From an uncultured Prevotellaceae bacterium (lineage in GTDB: Bacteria; Bacteroidota; Bacteroidia; Bacteroidales; Bacteroidaceae), in NCBI GenBank assembly GCA_937893145.1, contig CALBJW010000149.1, forward strand, positions 1-15,379: a stretch of 15,379 nucleotides of DNA. The letters run 5' to 3'. A program made the translations under genes and the position numbers. Position 1 is the first letter of the stretch. Every line of letters begins with the position of its first letter. The notes beneath the pieces are model-generated. The model saw only the letters and a list, made by a program, of their open reading frames with translations, made no database searches and was not told the origin of the DNA. Of the stretch, positions 6,406 through 13,974 are shown in pieces.

Positions 6406-8418
6406 TTATTTAACAAATAACTTTTTTCCATTCTGAATATATACCCCCTTCTTGAGAGAAGCATGAGAGCTGATGCGAAGTCCGCTAAGAGTATAGATAG
6501 GAGCCTGTGCTGCATCAACGGATGGAGACTCGATTGCACTTGCCTCGTCCTTAACTACGACTGGTATCGAGCGGTCGAGAGCAGAGTATTGTCCGTCGTC
6601 GCCATAGCATGTGAAGAGGTTGTAGTTGCCAGGTGTACGCAATACCTTGCCCGACAAAGTGATTGTCTTCTCTTCGCCTGGCTGAAGCATACAAGGAACT
6701 GTGATGTACTGAGGGTTTGAGTCGCGAGACTTCTTGATGCAAACGCCCACCTCATCGTAGAACATCTTATTGCCTGTATTCTTCACTGTGATTGTGAATG
6801 AAGAAGTTACATTCTCGTAAAGAGTACCCGCTTCTGCAGTATTGACAATTACAGGGTCTGCTTCGTCGGAAAGATAGTATGAATGATTCTCCTTCTCGAA
6901 GGTAACACTATTTCCCGACACATTCATTGTGAAGTATGTGCTGTTGTTATAGTGTGCACGGATAGGGAAAACCTTGTCAGGATAGTTCTCATGCTGAGTT
7001 GCCAAGCAAACGGTATAGGTACCATCAGCCACTGATGAGAGATTCATGTTGAAGCTTAAAGCATCTTTAATATAGTGACCTGGGTTGAATCCTGTAGGGA
7101 AATTAGTGTAAGAGGCAATGAAAGCGTTGAATGTGCCATCGGCATTGTAGATAGCAAGTCCTGGACAACCCTTAAAGTCAAACGAGTTATTGGAAATACC
7201 CTTTGTAGTGATTACCACATCCCTCTTATTATTAGAGTTTGCAGGAGAAACAACTTCTGCATCGAAGTGAGCCACATACTCGTCTGTCTCTGTAGGCTGC
7301 ACATTGACAAATATCTGCTGGTCATAGTTGTATGAACCTAAACCTGCACCAACTCCGCCTGTACCTGGTTCGAGGGATGTGATGCTGTAGTAGCCATCTA
7401 ATCCACCACTCCATCCCCAGTTGATGTGGAACAAATCAAGTTCTGCATCGTAGCCATCAAGAACAAAGAAGTGGCCTGCTCCAGAACCTCCCGACATACC
7501 TGCATAGCAGAGTGGATGTCCTGTCTGGAGTTGCTGTATGAGGAGAGCCTTCCATGCACCAAGACTGAGGCAGTCACGCTGCTCAGCATAGAGGTTCTTG
7601 TTGTAACCGAAGAAATTTATGAGGGCATAGCCTGCATACATATTTGGTGTAGCACTACCCTCTGTAGGGGAACCCCACCTCATGTCAGTTGCCACACCGA
7701 TATGGTACATAAGTGTTGCTACAGCATCGTTCTGCGCCGGAGTATCATACTTGCCTCCATAAGTATCCTTCATGTTAGCCCAATCGTATGTAGTGTTGGC
7801 GAAGTCGGCTGAATACTGAGGGAAATAAGCATTGGTGTGCGAACCGATACCATGCTGTGGATACTTCCAGTAGTTCATGACCTGTGCGGTACCTGTAGCA
7901 ACACAACCTGTAGCATAGTTTGGAATCTTGAGGTTGTATGGCTTAGCTTGGTCCCACTTAGTTGTGAGAAGTGGAGCAACAGATTCGGAATATGAACTTG
8001 GAGCAGCCTTTTCTGGTGCCTGATAACCAGCACTGATAGCAGCCTCCATCTCGGAAGAGAGGAAGGAAAGCCAGTACTGAAGACCATCAGGAAGTTCTTC
8101 CAACTGGTTCACATTGCCTGAATGTGAATAACCAAGAACGGGGTGGAAACGGTCGTCGCCCGATACAACCACGAAACCATTGCCTTCCTCTATATTAATA
8201 ATGTAGTAGGAAGGTGTGCTAACAGAACCACTCAGACTCTTTGCATGTGCTGCGATAGACTGCGAGAGCTGAAGGCGAGCATTGCGAACAGTACTGAATG
8301 CAGGGGTCTGATTGACAAACTGGCGGGCTATAGCAAGTGCATCCTCTGCACTACGAGGTGCTGCAGAAGAAGTGATAGCAAATGCTATGAGCGCAAGTGA
8401 TGAGAGTATTTTCTTCAT
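6406..8418 (-). CDS. C10 family (streptopain/interpain-like) cysteine protease with T9SS sorting tail
   Basis: The 670-residue secreted protease starts with a signal peptide (about 1-19, cleavage in TSSAA). A propeptide (~20-145) resembles the Spi/inhibitory prodomain of C10 zymogens (YYIINIEEGNGFVVVSGDDR, 71-90). The catalytic domain runs from ~147 to 375: Gln157 precedes the active-site cysteine Cys172 in YATGCVATGTAQVMNYWKYP, the catalytic histidine is His316 in GSGAGHFFVLDGYD, and HINWGWSG supplies Asn333 and Trp334. All residues expected for activity are present. Residues ~380-630 look like beta-sandwich/Ig-like domains, and the end (IYTLSGLRISS, then GVYIQNGKKLFVK) is a type A type IX sorting signal, so the enzyme should reach the surface or medium. 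Relatives include SpeB, Prevotella interpain A and Bacteroides Bfp proteases. It begins 2 bases after the lipoprotein stop. The host-protein, dietary-protein or bacterial target cannot be read from the sequence. Confidence 0.94.
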   Translation of the reverse strand: MKKILSSLALIAFAITSSAAPRSAEDALAIARQFVNQTPAFSTVRNARLQLSQSIAAHAKSLSGSVSTPSYYIINIEEGNGFVVVSGDDRFHPVLGYSHSGNVNQLEELPDGLQYWLSFLSSEMEAAISAGYQAPEKAAPSSYSESVAPLLTTKWDQAKPYNLKIPNYATGCVATGTAQVMNYWKYPQHGIGSHTNAYFPQYSADFANTTYDWANMKDTYGGKYDTPAQNDAVATLMYHIGVATDMRWGSPTEGSATPNMYAGYALINFFGYNKNLYAEQRDCLSLGAWKALLIQQLQTGHPLCYAGMSGGSGAGHFFVLDGYDAELDLFHINWGWSGGLDGYYSITSLEPGTGGVGAGLGSYNYDQQIFVNVQPTETDEYVAHFDAEVVSPANSNNKRDVVITTKGISNNSFDFKGCPGLAIYNADGTFNAFIASYTNFPTGFNPGHYIKDALSFNMNLSSVADGTYTVCLATQHENYPDKVFPIRAHYNNSTYFTMNVSGNSVTFEKENHSYYLSDEADPVIVNTAEAGTLYENVTSSFTITVKNTGNKMFYDEVGVCIKKSRDSNPQYITVPCMLQPGEEKTITLSGKVLRTPGNYNLFTCYGDDGQYSALDRSIPVVVKDEASAIESPSVDAAQAPIYTLSGLRISSHASLKKGVYIQNGKKLFVK

Positions 8419-8420
8419 AT

Positions 8421-9380
8421 TTATTTTTTAGTCATTTCAATGTCTGTATAGTAGAACCAATAAGAGAATGGAGTGCCATTTGCATCATAGAGAAGTCCCA
8501 TGACAGGAAGGTTGAACTTAATCCTGTCCATCTCACTGTTCACTGTACCTATCACACTACCTGTGATTGTATAGCTGGTCTGGGTAGGTGTGGCAGAACG
8601 CATCAAGCAGTTTGTGAGGTCGAGTCCATCTTCGTTTTCTCCACCAAGGATAATGCCTTCACACATTGTCTCACCGAGTTTGAGAGTGAGGGTTGCTGTC
8701 TGGCTCGAAGCGTTGTAGGAGAAGATGAGCGAGTGCTTTATGTCTATAGCACCTTCGTATGTCTCTCCGTTCCACATACGCCAAGGAGACATAGTGATTA
8801 CAGAGCCATAACCCTCTTCGGAGTCATCGATTACTGTAGTGAGGCGTGTGGTCCAAGTGATGTCGCCTGGCATCTCTGCCAACATGTCTGTTGCTGTAAC
8901 AACCCATTCGCCATCCATGCGGTCGTAAGGGATGTCATCATTGTCGATGAGAGTGACAAGAGTCTGCTTGCTTGAAGAATCAATCTTTGCACCTATTGCA
9001 TCAACGATAGTAACACTGAACTTGCGGTCCTCATTGATGATGCGGTCGTCAATGGATTTGATTTCAATGTTTACCGACTTCTTGCTGGCAGGAATGCGAA
9101 CAGTTGTAGATGTGACGATGAAGTTTTCATCAACCTTGCAGTTAGCACTCTCACTCTTTACCTCAACACGAACCTGAATGTCTCCATTCTGTTCGCCTGA
9201 TACAATAACAGGAATGGTAAACAATCCCTTGCTCTCCTTCACGCTGTAAGTCATCTCGCCCATAGATACGGTTGCATCTGTGGTGTTCATCTGCTCATCT
9301 TCCTTGCACGAAGTGAAGAGACAGAGCGAAAAGACAAGCGCAATAATATATTTAATATGTGTATTATGCATTGCAATCAT
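8421..9380 (-). CDS. Surface lipoprotein with Calx-beta-like domain, between SusD and the protease
   Basis: The 319-residue protein has a lipoprotein signal with lipobox LFTSC (Cys25) followed directly by KEDE. An acidic stretch right after the lipidated cysteine fits the Bacteroidetes lipoprotein export signal for surface exposure. Residues ~40-150 resemble a Calx-beta domain (a run of beta strands, PASKKSVNIEIKSIDDRIIN, ending VTLIDND). Residues ~155-319 form a second beta-rich domain (DGEWVVTATD at its start, paired strands, WFYYTDIEM at the end) that I do not recognise. It could be a small barrel like those found in proteins near SusCD pairs. The start could be Met1 or Met4. It lies 9 bases after susD and 2 bases before the protease, the position of a SusE/F-like accessory binding protein. 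An inhibitor of the neighbouring protease is possible but unproven. Confidence 0.78.
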   Translation of the reverse strand: MIAMHNTHIKYIIALVFSLCLFTSCKEDEQMNTTDATVSMGEMTYSVKESKGLFTIPVIVSGEQNGDIQVRVEVKSESANCKVDENFIVTSTTVRIPASKKSVNIEIKSIDDRIINEDRKFSVTIVDAIGAKIDSSSKQTLVTLIDNDDIPYDRMDGEWVVTATDMLAEMPGDITWTTRLTTVIDDSEEGYGSVITMSPWRMWNGETYEGAIDIKHSLIFSYNASSQTATLTLKLGETMCEGIILGGENEDGLDLTNCLMRSATPTQTSYTITGSVIGTVNSEMDRIKFNLPVMGLLYDANGTPFSYWFYYTDIEMTKK

Positions 9381-9389
9381 ATTTTTGTG

Positions 9390-10892
9390 TTAATATCCAA
9401 CATTCTGCTTAACCTGTGGGTTAGCATCAATCTCGTGCTGAGGAATAGGCCATACGAAGCGGTAGTCGTTAGCATCGTAATGCTGATTCTTGAAGTTGTT
9501 CACGATGACATTATCGCTGTTATCCCATACATCTCCACGAGTGAATCCCATGTTCCAACGCTTGAGGTCCGCAAGACGGAAACCCTCACCCATCAACTCA
9601 CGATGACGCTCATCCTGGATGGCAGCCAAGAGTGCTGCACCCGAAAGCTTACGACCTGAATAGCGAGTGATACGAGCAGTCATCAACTGTGCGAGGTTGG
9701 AATTTGCTTCATCCTCCTTGTTCATGTTGAATGCTGCCTCGGCTGCGATGAGATAAAGCTCTGGAGTGCGGAAAGGCTTTGCCTTGTTGAGGAAGTTAGA
9801 GCCTGCAGTAGAAGCATAAAGTTCTGGATTGCCAGGATACTTCATGAAACGGAACATCTGAGCTGTGCCACCACTATTCGAAACGGAAACCTCTTCAAAC
9901 CATACTGTCCAACGGATGTCGTTCTCATCAAAGAGTTCGATACAGTCGTTTGTTGGGAGATAGTCTGAGTTTGTTGTGTTCGAAGCAAAGGCAACACCAG
10001 TTGCGCTTCCGTGATAAGTGAAGTCGGACTGAACCTGCCAGATAACTTCTGTGCCTCTATCCTCATACCAAACATTCTTGTATGCTGAGCGGTCTGAGAG
10101 GGAATAAGGACCGTGTTGGATGACATCTGTTGCGTAATCGAAGGCATCTGAATCATTACCCATCGCAAGATTTACACGAGCAAGAAGAGCCTTGACTGTG
10201 TTGGAATTGATGTAGTTGCTGTTTGGAGCAACAGGTATATCAATATTACCCTCTGCAAAAGTGATGTCCTTAAGTGAGGTAGCAAGGTCTGAAAGGATAA
10301 ATTCGTATGTGGCACGCATACTGCTACGAGCAGGATACTTGCTGTTGTCGGATGTTGGTGCGTAAACCTTCTGAAGAGAAAGTCCCTTGTCTGGAGCATC
10401 GAGGTCTGTTGTGTTCTTGTACGAACCGCAGAACTTGTCAGCAAGACAGTTGTAGCAATAGGCACGGATGAAATGTGCTACACCAAGGCATTGATTCATT
10501 CGAGCCTCTTCGTCTTTAGTAGTAACACTCTTCATTACTTCATTTGCCTTTTCAATGAAGAAGTTTGTCTGTGCAATAACAGAATAGAAAGCAGAATAGT
10601 AGGATGCAATCTCTCCGGTTGCAGGAGTGAATGAACCATTATAGAAGTCCATACGACGATTACCATTACCAATAACAGCATGGAAGTCATCGAGCTGAAT
10701 ATCTGAAAGTACAATATAATCGCCTGATGTCACTGAACGCATCATAGCATAGAGACCATTAGTGAATGCTTCGCAGTCAGTTACATTGCTCAACGCTTCA
10801 TCATCACGAATCTCGCCCTCTGGAGTAAGGTCCATGCTACATGAAGCGAAAGTGAGCAAGAGTGTTGTAAGTGCAAAAAATATTTTCTTCAT
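9390..10892 (-). CDS. SusD/RagB family nutrient-binding outer-membrane lipoprotein
   Basis: The 500-residue protein is a full-length SusD-family member. The signal peptide ends in lipobox TFASC with lipidated Cys18. Helical TPR-like segments appear at 91-150 (SYYSAFYSVIAQTNFFIEKA, and HFIRAYCYNCLADKF) and ~230-260. The C-terminal family signature is clear: RTPELYLIAAEAAF (375-388), DERHRELMGEGFRLADLKRW (427-446) and WPIPQHEIDANPQ (481-493). SusD proteins form the lid on a SusC barrel and capture glycans or peptides at the surface. The gene is 15 bases after susC, the usual pair arrangement. The ligand is not encoded in a readable way; the adjacent protease suggests peptides, as in RagB, but this is inference. 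Symbol left blank because it is a family member, not an orthologue of the starch gene. Confidence 0.96.
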   Translation of the reverse strand: MKKIFFALTTLLLTFASCSMDLTPEGEIRDDEALSNVTDCEAFTNGLYAMMRSVTSGDYIVLSDIQLDDFHAVIGNGNRRMDFYNGSFTPATGEIASYYSAFYSVIAQTNFFIEKANEVMKSVTTKDEEARMNQCLGVAHFIRAYCYNCLADKFCGSYKNTTDLDAPDKGLSLQKVYAPTSDNSKYPARSSMRATYEFILSDLATSLKDITFAEGNIDIPVAPNSNYINSNTVKALLARVNLAMGNDSDAFDYATDVIQHGPYSLSDRSAYKNVWYEDRGTEVIWQVQSDFTYHGSATGVAFASNTTNSDYLPTNDCIELFDENDIRWTVWFEEVSVSNSGGTAQMFRFMKYPGNPELYASTAGSNFLNKAKPFRTPELYLIAAEAAFNMNKEDEANSNLAQLMTARITRYSGRKLSGAALLAAIQDERHRELMGEGFRLADLKRWNMGFTRGDVWDNSDNVIVNNFKNQHYDANDYRFVWPIPQHEIDANPQVKQNVGY

Positions 10893-10907
10893 ATAAAATA
10901 AGTGCGT

Positions 10908-13900
10908 TTAGAATGTAATTTCACAACCGAAGAGGAACTCACGCGTGTTAGGATAGTTGAACTGAATCACGTTAGAGTCTGGCTCAGGGTCATAACCAGT
11001 ATAGTTAGTGAATGTAAGCAAGTTGCGACCTGTCACAAAGACATTCACATTGCTTATGAACTTAGTCTTTGCCAAGAGGTTCTTTGGAAGATTATAACCG
11101 AGAGTAATCTTCTTGAGACGGAGGAACGAAGCGTTCTCAAGGAGGTGGTCATCCATCTGAAGTGTTTCAGTAGTAGCAGGGATGTCTGTTACCTGACCTG
11201 GATGAGTCCATACATCGAGCATTGATACACTCTGGTTGTACGAGATACCGTACTGAGAGTTCTCGTAGAAGTAGCGGTCGTTGTTCATCGCGTACTTACC
11301 AAGTGCCCATGCGAAGTCTGCACTGAGTGTGATACCCTTCCACATGGCATTTGTTCCGAAACCACCACTCCAAGGAGCGAAACGATTCTTACCTGTATAT
11401 TGTGCGTTTGCCTCTTCGTTGAATGTCTTTGTGAGGTTGCCATCAGCATCGTACCATAGCTGTGAACCATCACGAGGGTCAACTCCTGCACGCTTCACCA
11501 TATAGAACTCACCAAATGACTTTCCAACCTCAAGTTTCTGTCCTGTACCTGAAAGGACATACTCATCAAGTCCGTTGAAGAGCGAAGTCACCTTGTTCTT
11601 ATTGTAGTTGATGTTAGCGTAGAATGTCCAAAGGAGGTTCTTGTTGTTGATGATGTCCACATTTGCTGTGATATCCAAACCTGTGTTTGTCATCGAACCG
11701 ATGTTACCCATACCAGATGTGAAACCTGTAGTATATGAATAAGGTATAGAGAGAAGCATATCTACAGTCTTCTTCTGGTAGAAATCGAGACCGATAGTAG
11801 CACGATTGAACACACGGAACTCAAGACCTGCATTGAACTGCTTTACAGTTTCCCATGTGAGGTCCTCGATGCTCTGCTGAGAGATAGCGATACCACTCTG
11901 TCCATTGTACTGAACACCCTGGCTCGATGCGAGACCCATGTAGATGTAGTCGCCGATGGATGAGTTACCTGTTGTACCGTAACTTGCCTTGATGTCGAGT
12001 TGGTTAAGCCAAGACTTAGTTGGCTGCATGAATGATTCCTTCATCATGTTCCAACGACCACCAAGAGACCAGAATGTTGCCCAACGATGCTTCTTTGTGA
12101 AACGTGATGAACCATCTCGACGAACTGAAGCATTCACGAAATACTTCTCAAGGTAATTGTATGATGCCTGAGCGAAGATGGAGTTGAACACAGTCTCGGA
12201 AATAGCCTGACTAACGCTTGGTTCCTCAGTTGCATTGTTGAGGAGAAGCATACGAGGGTCTGTAAGTCCTTCGCGAGATACTGCAAAACCATCTGTCTTT
12301 GAATAGATTGTCTCTTCACCAAGAAGCACATTGAAGAAATGCAGACGATTAACATCAAAGATGTACTCTGCTGTATTTGAAGATGTAAACTGATACCAAC
12401 GGTCTGAAGATTCTGTGCGGTAAGCAGTTGAACCATCACCGTACAAGTCAACTACATCACCCATAGGAGAGATATATGCATCACGAGGCTTAGAGATGCT
12501 TGTGTATTTGTCATCGTATGCAGCAAGAGCCTGAACGGCACGAAGTCTCATTCCCTTGATAGGACTTACTTCTTCGTAGATATTGCCATCAAGGTGAATG
12601 GTGTGACTTGCACGCTGGCGGAACTCAGCCATCCAGATAGGATTGTAGAAGTTTCCTCCTGAGTAGTGAAGATAGTCTGCACGACCATACTTATTGATTG
12701 AACCATCGTTATTTACAGTATAATAGTATGGAGCATCGTCTGGACGAGCAAGACGAGTGAACACTGTAGGGTTTGTCACATAAATTCCTCCACCATTCTG
12801 CTCTGGGTTGGTCTGACTGTCATTGTACGAGAGATTCAAATCAACGCCAATCTTGAGCATTGGAGCGATACGAATGTCCTCGTTGAAACGGATAGACTCA
12901 CGCTGAGCTCTTGAGAGAGGTTCGATACCTTCGCGTGTCATGTGGTTGAGCGACACATAGTAGTTTGTATTTGCCGAACCACCCATAACCGAAGCATTAA
13001 GCTGAAGTGTAGGAGCATTGTTGCGGTAGATTTCATTCATCCAATTGGTGCTGATACCATTTTTCAGAACGACATTCTTGTGGTCAATCCAAGATTTATT
13101 GTTTTGAAGAGAAGGATCGATGAGTTCACGATACTGCATGTACTGCTGTGAGTTCATCATCTTAGTACCTGAGTTGATGATGTTTGCCATACCAAACTGT
13201 GCAGAAATCTTCACAGTTGGTTTCTGTTCCATCTTACCCTTCTTTGAAGTAAGCACGATGACACCGTTTGCAGCACGCGAACCATAGATGGCTGTCGATG
13301 CTGCATCCTTGAGAACTGTGATGCTCGAGATGTCTGATGGGTTGAGTGCATTGAACACATCGTTCGAGATTGGTGCGCCATCAAGGATGAAGAGTGGTTC
13401 ATTACCTGCTGTGAGTGAGTTCACACCACGAAGGCGGATAGTAGCCGATGCTGTTGGTTCACCAGAACCGCTAAGTACAGAAAGACCAGCAACCTGTCCC
13501 TGAAGAGCATCGGTAAAGTTGGCTGTTGGAACATTCTCTATCTTATCACTGGCAATAGTTGATACAGAACCTGTAACACTACCAAGTTTCTTTGCAGAAC
13601 CATAACCCATGACTACAACTTCTTCCACGAGCTGTGCATCTTCACTGAGCTTGATGAGCATGGACTTGCCAAACACTGGAGCCACATCCTTTGTGACCAT
13701 ACCTACATAACCCACAGAGAGGAGTTTTGTGTTGGCAGGAATGTCAAGTGAGAACTTACCGTTCATGTCGGTAGCCACACCTATTGCTGTGTTGCCATTG
13801 ACAACTACGGTAGCTCCTGCAAGAGCATCACCGAACTCATCGACAACTGTACCTGTCACCTTCTTTGTGTTCTGTGCAACTGCTGCAAGAGCAGTACACA

Positions 13901-13937
13901 GAAAGAAAGAAAGCATTATCAAATATTTCTTAAACAC
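10908..13937 (-). CDS. SusC/RagA family TonB-dependent outer-membrane transporter (GTG start)
   Basis: The 1009-residue protein has a signal peptide (1-21, cleavage AVA before Gln22). It then carries a carboxypeptidase-regulatory-like beta-sandwich (~25-100, VTGTVVDEFGDALAGATVVV), the SusC-type TonB-interacting segment VEEVVVMGYG (104-113), a plug domain (~118-235, with RLRGVNSL, NEPLFILDGAPI and ITVLKDAASTAIYGSRAANG), and a long 22-strand-type barrel ending in phenylalanine (LFGCEITF), the normal barrel terminus. It actively imports ligands handed over by the SusD partner, powered by TonB. I chose GTG at 13937-13935: an in-frame TAA lies 7 codons upstream with no ATG between, while the next ATG (residue 8) would drop the FKK basic region of the signal peptide. 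Upstream is A-rich (CTAAAAAAAACTC), as usual for Bacteroidetes starts. It lies 37 bases after the BACON-protein stop and 15 before susD. Confidence 0.97.
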   Translation of the reverse strand: MFKKYLIMLSFFLCTALAAVAQNTKKVTGTVVDEFGDALAGATVVVNGNTAIGVATDMNGKFSLDIPANTKLLSVGYVGMVTKDVAPVFGKSMLIKLSEDAQLVEEVVVMGYGSAKKLGSVTGSVSTIASDKIENVPTANFTDALQGQVAGLSVLSGSGEPTASATIRLRGVNSLTAGNEPLFILDGAPISNDVFNALNPSDISSITVLKDAASTAIYGSRAANGVIVLTSKKGKMEQKPTVKISAQFGMANIINSGTKMMNSQQYMQYRELIDPSLQNNKSWIDHKNVVLKNGISTNWMNEIYRNNAPTLQLNASVMGGSANTNYYVSLNHMTREGIEPLSRAQRESIRFNEDIRIAPMLKIGVDLNLSYNDSQTNPEQNGGGIYVTNPTVFTRLARPDDAPYYYTVNNDGSINKYGRADYLHYSGGNFYNPIWMAEFRQRASHTIHLDGNIYEEVSPIKGMRLRAVQALAAYDDKYTSISKPRDAYISPMGDVVDLYGDGSTAYRTESSDRWYQFTSSNTAEYIFDVNRLHFFNVLLGEETIYSKTDGFAVSREGLTDPRMLLLNNATEEPSVSQAISETVFNSIFAQASYNYLEKYFVNASVRRDGSSRFTKKHRWATFWSLGGRWNMMKESFMQPTKSWLNQLDIKASYGTTGNSSIGDYIYMGLASSQGVQYNGQSGIAISQQSIEDLTWETVKQFNAGLEFRVFNRATIGLDFYQKKTVDMLLSIPYSYTTGFTSGMGNIGSMTNTGLDITANVDIINNKNLLWTFYANINYNKNKVTSLFNGLDEYVLSGTGQKLEVGKSFGEFYMVKRAGVDPRDGSQLWYDADGNLTKTFNEEANAQYTGKNRFAPWSGGFGTNAMWKGITLSADFAWALGKYAMNNDRYFYENSQYGISYNQSVSMLDVWTHPGQVTDIPATTETLQMDDHLLENASFLRLKKITLGYNLPKNLLAKTKFISNVNVFVTGRNLLTFTNYTGYDPEPDSNVIQFNYPNTREFLFGCEITF

Positions 13938-13974
13938 GTTGGTTTGAGTTTTTTTTAGTTAAGAGTATATACGT

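Noticed and set aside
8397..8975. 192-codon open frame on the plus strand
   Set aside because: It is antisense to the lipoprotein and the first codons of the protease, both with clear signal sequences. Its cysteine- and histidine-rich, low-motif translation is typical of a shadow frame.
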